From the NCBI GenBank assembly GCA_050015055.1, contig JBEKCD010000009.1, positions 31,411 to 95,410 on the forward strand: a stretch of 64,000 nt of DNA. Direction: 5' to 3'. The translations under genes and the position numbers were made by a program. Of the stretch, positions 60,974 through 64,000 are shown piece after piece (position 1 is the first letter of the stretch; every line of letters begins with the position of its first letter). Below the pieces are notes generated by a model, which was not told where the DNA came from, did not search any database, and worked only from the letters and a program-made list of their open reading frames with translations. The stretch comes from JBEKCD01 sp050015055 (GTDB lineage: Archaea > Thermoproteota > Bathyarchaeia > Bathyarchaeales > Bathycorpusculaceae).

Positions 60974-61954
60974 TCACCCGTACCTGACGCGCGGATCAAG
61001 CAGTCCGTAGAGGAGGTCCGCTACGAGGTTTGCTATGATGACGCACAAAGCTATTATGTAAAAAATGGCTTGCAAGACTGGAACTTCCCGCAGGGTTATG
61101 GCGTTGAATGTCAGTGTCCCTAAGCCGTTGTATACAAAGACGTTTTCTGTTATTATCGCGCCTCCAAGCATGCCGCCGAATGCCAAGGCCACGTTTGTTA
61201 TTATTGGAAGGGAGGCGTTCTTCAAGATGTGCCTGAAAAGCACTGTTCTTTCCTTCACACCTTTTGCTCTCGCGGTGAGTACGTAATCTTCTGTCATTGT
61301 TTCAAGAACACATGCCCTTGTTAGCAGCAGGAAGCCTCCGTAAGTGAAGAGGAAAAGGACCGCCCCGGGAAGTATTACATAGTGCATTCTGTCAAGCCAG
61401 TAGGGGATGAAGCCCCCTGTTACAGGTGGGAGCGTTTCCCATCCTTGAATCGGCAACCAGTGTAGCCCGAATCCGAAGATGCTTTGCGCCACCAGCGCCA
61501 TCCAGAAAGTGGGAAGGGAGAACGTTGCCAGGGATGTTATTATTGATACGCTGTCAAAGAGTTTTCCTCTTTCATGGGCTGCGTACGCGCCCAGCAAGAT
61601 GCCTATGATGACCGCAAGGATGTCCGCGCTGCCTATTAGCAGTAGAGTGTTCCCAAGGCGATCGAAAATTAAGCTGGACACGGCCTGGTCACCCATCTGA
61701 ATATCAGTTACACCGAAATTGAAAGTAAACATGCTTCTTAAATAAGTGGGATACTGAACATACCAAGGCTTGCCGAGTCCGAAAGCGTTAATGAGCTTTT
61801 GTATTTCTTCTTTTGTTATAGTGGGCTTGTGTATGTAAGATTCAAGTTGGTTTCCAGGCATGGCCTGAAAAATGAAGAAGTTAATCGTAATCACGCCGAA
61901 TATGAGGATTATCGTGTAGATTATTCGCTTAATTAGATATCCTCTTAGCCCCAT
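60974..61954 (-). CDS. dppB: Oligopeptide/dipeptide ABC transporter permease, DppB type
   Basis: 326-residue permease with six helices. The family opening GYLIKRIIYTIILIFGVITINFFIFQAMPGN, the EAA loop YVLTARAKGVKERTVLFRHILKNA and the end GLLDPRVRYG are present. A minus-strand TATA TATATATATT (61980-61990) is centred about 30 nt before the ATG, so it has its own promoter after a terminator that follows the SBP gene. It pairs with dppC directly downstream. Confidence 0.94.
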   Translation of the reverse strand: MGLRGYLIKRIIYTIILIFGVITINFFIFQAMPGNQLESYIHKPTITKEEIQKLINAFGLGKPWYVQYPTYLRSMFTFNFGVTDIQMGDQAVSSLIFDRLGNTLLLIGSADILAVIIGILLGAYAAHERGKLFDSVSIITSLATFSLPTFWMALVAQSIFGFGLHWLPIQGWETLPPVTGGFIPYWLDRMHYVILPGAVLFLFTYGGFLLLTRACVLETMTEDYVLTARAKGVKERTVLFRHILKNASLPIITNVALAFGGMLGGAIITENVFVYNGLGTLTFNAITLREVPVLQAIFYIIALCVIIANLVADLLYGLLDPRVRYG

Positions 61955-62040
61955 TTTTCCACGTATCTATCGTCCTCTACAATATATATAAGCTTTGGCA
62001 CGAGCATATTCCATGAAAAACTAGGCTTTGTAAGATATAC

Positions 62041-62047
62041 AAAAAAA
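62041..62047 (-). terminator. U-tract terminator after the SBP gene
   Basis: Minus-strand CCCCCATTTTTTT about 30 nt past the stop codon. Same C-run plus T-tract layout as at 25119. Confidence 0.5.
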
Positions 62048-62074
62048 TGGGGGAGTTGTAAGGTTTTTGCGGGT

Positions 62075-64000
62075 TTATGGCCCGCCATTAGCTATTTCGG
62101 AAGTTGGGTATGGTGCGTTGTAGCTGTAGTTGCCGTAGTACCAGCCGTAATGCAGGGCCAGTGTGACCAAGTCTGACAATCCGACGGTGCCTGAAGGTGC
62201 GGCTAAGTCAGCTCCTGGGTTCCAGGTGTGAGATGCTCCTGGAACACTTGAGATTGACACTGCTGACGGAGGTGTTCCTGTTGTTCCGTACGCGTTTGCC
62301 AGTAGTACGAGGTCTGCTAGGCCTACCTTATAGTATCCACCCGACGGCTGTTGACTAGGCGAAGTGTTGAGCCAAGTGTACTTCAAGGCTACTGCGCCTG
62401 GGGCAATCGTCAGGAAGAAGTTGTTGTAAGCGTCGAGGGTGCATCCTCCACCAGCGGCGAATGATGCTGCACTTGTGCTGCCGACTCGGTAAGCGAATGG
62501 GCCTGTACCAACCAGAGTGGTTTCAGGCTTGTTTTGCAAGTCCGATAGGGTGAACGGTGCGCCAGATAGGACGTTGCCTGCACTGGCGGCCTGGCCTGGC
62601 CATAGACCGTGAAGTCCGTCTGTGCTCACACCTGTTTCAGCGTCTGTAAGATTGCCTGGCACTATGTACTTGTACAGGTGATATGGCACAACCTCGTACA
62701 GAGGCAAGTACAAGTTCAGCCAGCTCGCTGAGGAAACTAGAATTGAGCAAGTGTACGGGTCTATTTGCGTGAAGTAGGGTGCGTAGCCGTTTGAAGCGTT
62801 GGCGGCGAATATCATGGCAGCGTTGTCGTAGGCGTCTCCGTAGACTGAGCTTGCGTATATGGTGAAGTTGATGTCGGCCACTGTGAAGGGTACGCCGTCC
62901 TGCCATGTGATGTCGTGTCTGAACCATAGCGTGACGTTTGTCCATTGGCCTTCAGCACCAGTTGGGTCAGGAATTAGCTCTGTCTTCCAAGCGTAGGCCA
63001 TCCAGGGCAGGTCACCGCCTGTTGCGGCGCCTGTGATTGCGCTTCCTGGGACTATGGTGTACGGGTTGCCACCTATTGGGTAGGTGAATATTTCGTCCGT
63101 GACTTGGAAGTCGAAGACTGTGTCTTGGAATATTGGGTTCAGCATGTCTGGCGGGTTGTAAATGCCCAAGTAGAGTATGTTGCTTTCGGGTGTGTTCGCT
63201 ATAGGTCCGGTGTAATTGATTGTATTGCTCTTCCTGGTGTCCAGCGTAATCCAGTTTTCGGCCATGCCTCCGTTGGATTGTGTGCCCTGGCCGATTACGT
63301 CGATTTGGGCTAACGAACCAGTTTTGAAGGCACAGTAGGTTGCGGGGCAGTAGCCAGGTACCAAGTAGGACTCCATGACCATTATCTGCTGGACTGCTAA
63401 ACAGTCAGTCAGGAACGTGGCCGGAGTCGGGTCTGTGAACATCGCGAATGCGTAGTGGGTCATGTTTGCGTCTTGAACCAGGTAAGGATTCGGACCGTTG
63501 GCGAAAATGCCTGCAGGAGTCATTTCGGTGTACAGCCAGCTTGGGGGTGAACCCATGCTGTAGCCTAGGGTAGCGAAGTCGTAGAGCTGTGCTGCCAGGA
63601 CATAAGGCCTCAACGCGGTCAGTGTTGCTTCGTAGTTCTCGGTGACAGGACAGCCAATTGCCTTCAGTTCTGCGGTGAAGAAGTCACCCAGGTTCTTCCT
63701 GGCGTCTCCGCTTCGGACATATCCTACTAGCGCCTTGAGAGGTTGGTTGGCGAGCGCAGTGTTGGCCGTGGCTTGGGGGTCGTTTCCGCCCCATTGGCCG
63801 TTGGGGTCGTTACCGGAGTATACGACACCGTTGGCTGTGCCCCCGGCTGTTGAGAGCGCGCCGGTGCCGCCGCCGTATGCGGTGATTAGGTCTGCGAATG
63901 TTGGATAGACGGTGTGGCTGTACCAGCCGCCGTTGTAGAGGATTGTGAGTGCGTGTGTAACGTTGAATTTCCACGGATAGTTTGCGCCTGTGACGGCTCT
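62075..64000 (-). CDS. Oligopeptide-binding protein with C-terminal dockerin-like repeats (5' end outside the window)
   Basis: Over 640 residues are visible; the reading frame is open to the last base, so the start lies beyond 64000. The body is a family 5 extracellular solute-binding protein (SNILYLGIYNPPDMLNPIFQ, VTLWFRHDITWQDGVPFTVA, ETTLVGTGPFAYRVGS). The C-terminus has two dockerin-like helices, VGLADLVLLANAYGTTG and VGLSDLVTLALHYGWYYG, the first without the usual D-x-N-x-D loop. It sits upstream of dppB and should deliver peptides to DppBCDF. The dockerin suggests it is held at the surface by a cohesin protein and not only by a lipid or membrane anchor. Confidence 0.9.
   Translation of the reverse strand, partial: RAVTGANYPWKFNVTHALTILYNGGWYSHTVYPTFADLITAYGGGTGALSTAGGTANGVVYSGNDPNGQWGGNDPQATANTALANQPLKALVGYVRSGDARKNLGDFFTAELKAIGCPVTENYEATLTALRPYVLAAQLYDFATLGYSMGSPPSWLYTEMTPAGIFANGPNPYLVQDANMTHYAFAMFTDPTPATFLTDCLAVQQIMVMESYLVPGYCPATYCAFKTGSLAQIDVIGQGTQSNGGMAENWITLDTRKSNTINYTGPIANTPESNILYLGIYNPPDMLNPIFQDTVFDFQVTDEIFTYPIGGNPYTIVPGSAITGAATGGDLPWMAYAWKTELIPDPTGAEGQWTNVTLWFRHDITWQDGVPFTVADINFTIYASSVYGDAYDNAAMIFAANASNGYAPYFTQIDPYTCSILVSSASWLNLYLPLYEVVPYHLYKYIVPGNLTDAETGVSTDGLHGLWPGQAASAGNVLSGAPFTLSDLQNKPETTLVGTGPFAYRVGSTSAASFAAGGGCTLDAYNNFFLTIAPGAVALKYTWLNTSPSQQPSGGYYKVGLADLVLLANAYGTTGTPPSAVSISSVPGASHTWNPGADLAAPSGTVGLSDLVTLALHYGWYYGNYSYNAPYPTSEIANGGP

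Noticed and set aside
1..64000. CRISPR arrays, insertion sequences and rRNA genes
   Set aside because: No regularly spaced repeats, no transposase-like protein with terminal inverted repeats and no rRNA stretches were seen.

Overview
The window is archaeal. It has unsplit RNA polymerase subunits rpoB and rpoA followed by rpl30e and nusA, a ribbon-helix-helix gene fused in operon to ftsZ, a wtp tungstate/molybdate transporter, a PolB2-type polymerase cassette, a Leu tRNA with a canonical intron after position 37, and TATA boxes 27-28 nt upstream of leaderless start codons. The unsplit largest RNAP subunit, the CdrS-like/FtsZ pair and the general gene content point to the TACK side, most likely a Bathyarchaeia-like organism. 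That last step is inference; no rRNA is present.

Layout. 0-8 kb: cell-division operon (cdrS-like, ftsZ), a tRNA methylthiotransferase with an EF-Tu-domain protein, a MazG-like hydrolase, a peptide-modifying-type radical SAM enzyme, an MFS transporter, a prenyl-synthase-like protein and two divergent PadR regulators. 8-13 kb: nicotinate phosphoribosyltransferase, then an inactive-looking RecA paralogue, a small helical protein and an aberrant PolB. 13-20 kb: a ModE-type regulator and a wtpA-wtpB-wtpC operon enclosed by two secreted proteins built from sulfite-oxidase-fold (Oxidored_molyb-like) domains. A third relative lies at 25.1 kb, and all three share a nearly identical 24-bp promoter element. 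20.5-32 kb: acyl-CoA metabolism, with two thiolase/DUF35 pairs (one thiolase lacks its Cys), a KAS III-like protein with Ser for Cys, the methylmalonyl-CoA mutase operon (two subunits, MeaB, cobalamin adenosyltransferase) and an amidohydrolase. 32-36 kb: a three-gene operon of a short Smc5/6-type ATPase with two unknown partners. 36-44 kb: nusA, rpl30e, rpoA, rpoB. 44-50 kb: tRNA-Leu(CAA), nadA, a nikR/ECF S-component/FmdE cluster, DUF1893, thioredoxin and DUF2148 genes. 50-52 kb: Lrp-type and DUF5752 genes.

52-64 kb is a surface-protein and oligopeptide ABC transporter region with visible decay. It holds a caspase-like exported protein, a cohesin-domain protein with a PEF-CTERM-like tail, dppF, dppD, three small plus-strand genes, dppC, dppB and a dockerin-bearing substrate-binding protein cut by the window edge. 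Four relics (a second 4-TM gene with a nonsense codon, a dppC 3' end, two cohesin-gene fragments) show that the segment was duplicated and partly lost.

The best candidates for undescribed biology are: (1) the hingeless Smc5/6-like ATPase operon with its operator; (2) the secreted sulfite-oxidase-fold proteins tied to tungstate/molybdate uptake by operon and shared promoter; (3) a cohesin/dockerin surface assembly linking those proteins and a peptide-binding lipoprotein-like SBP.
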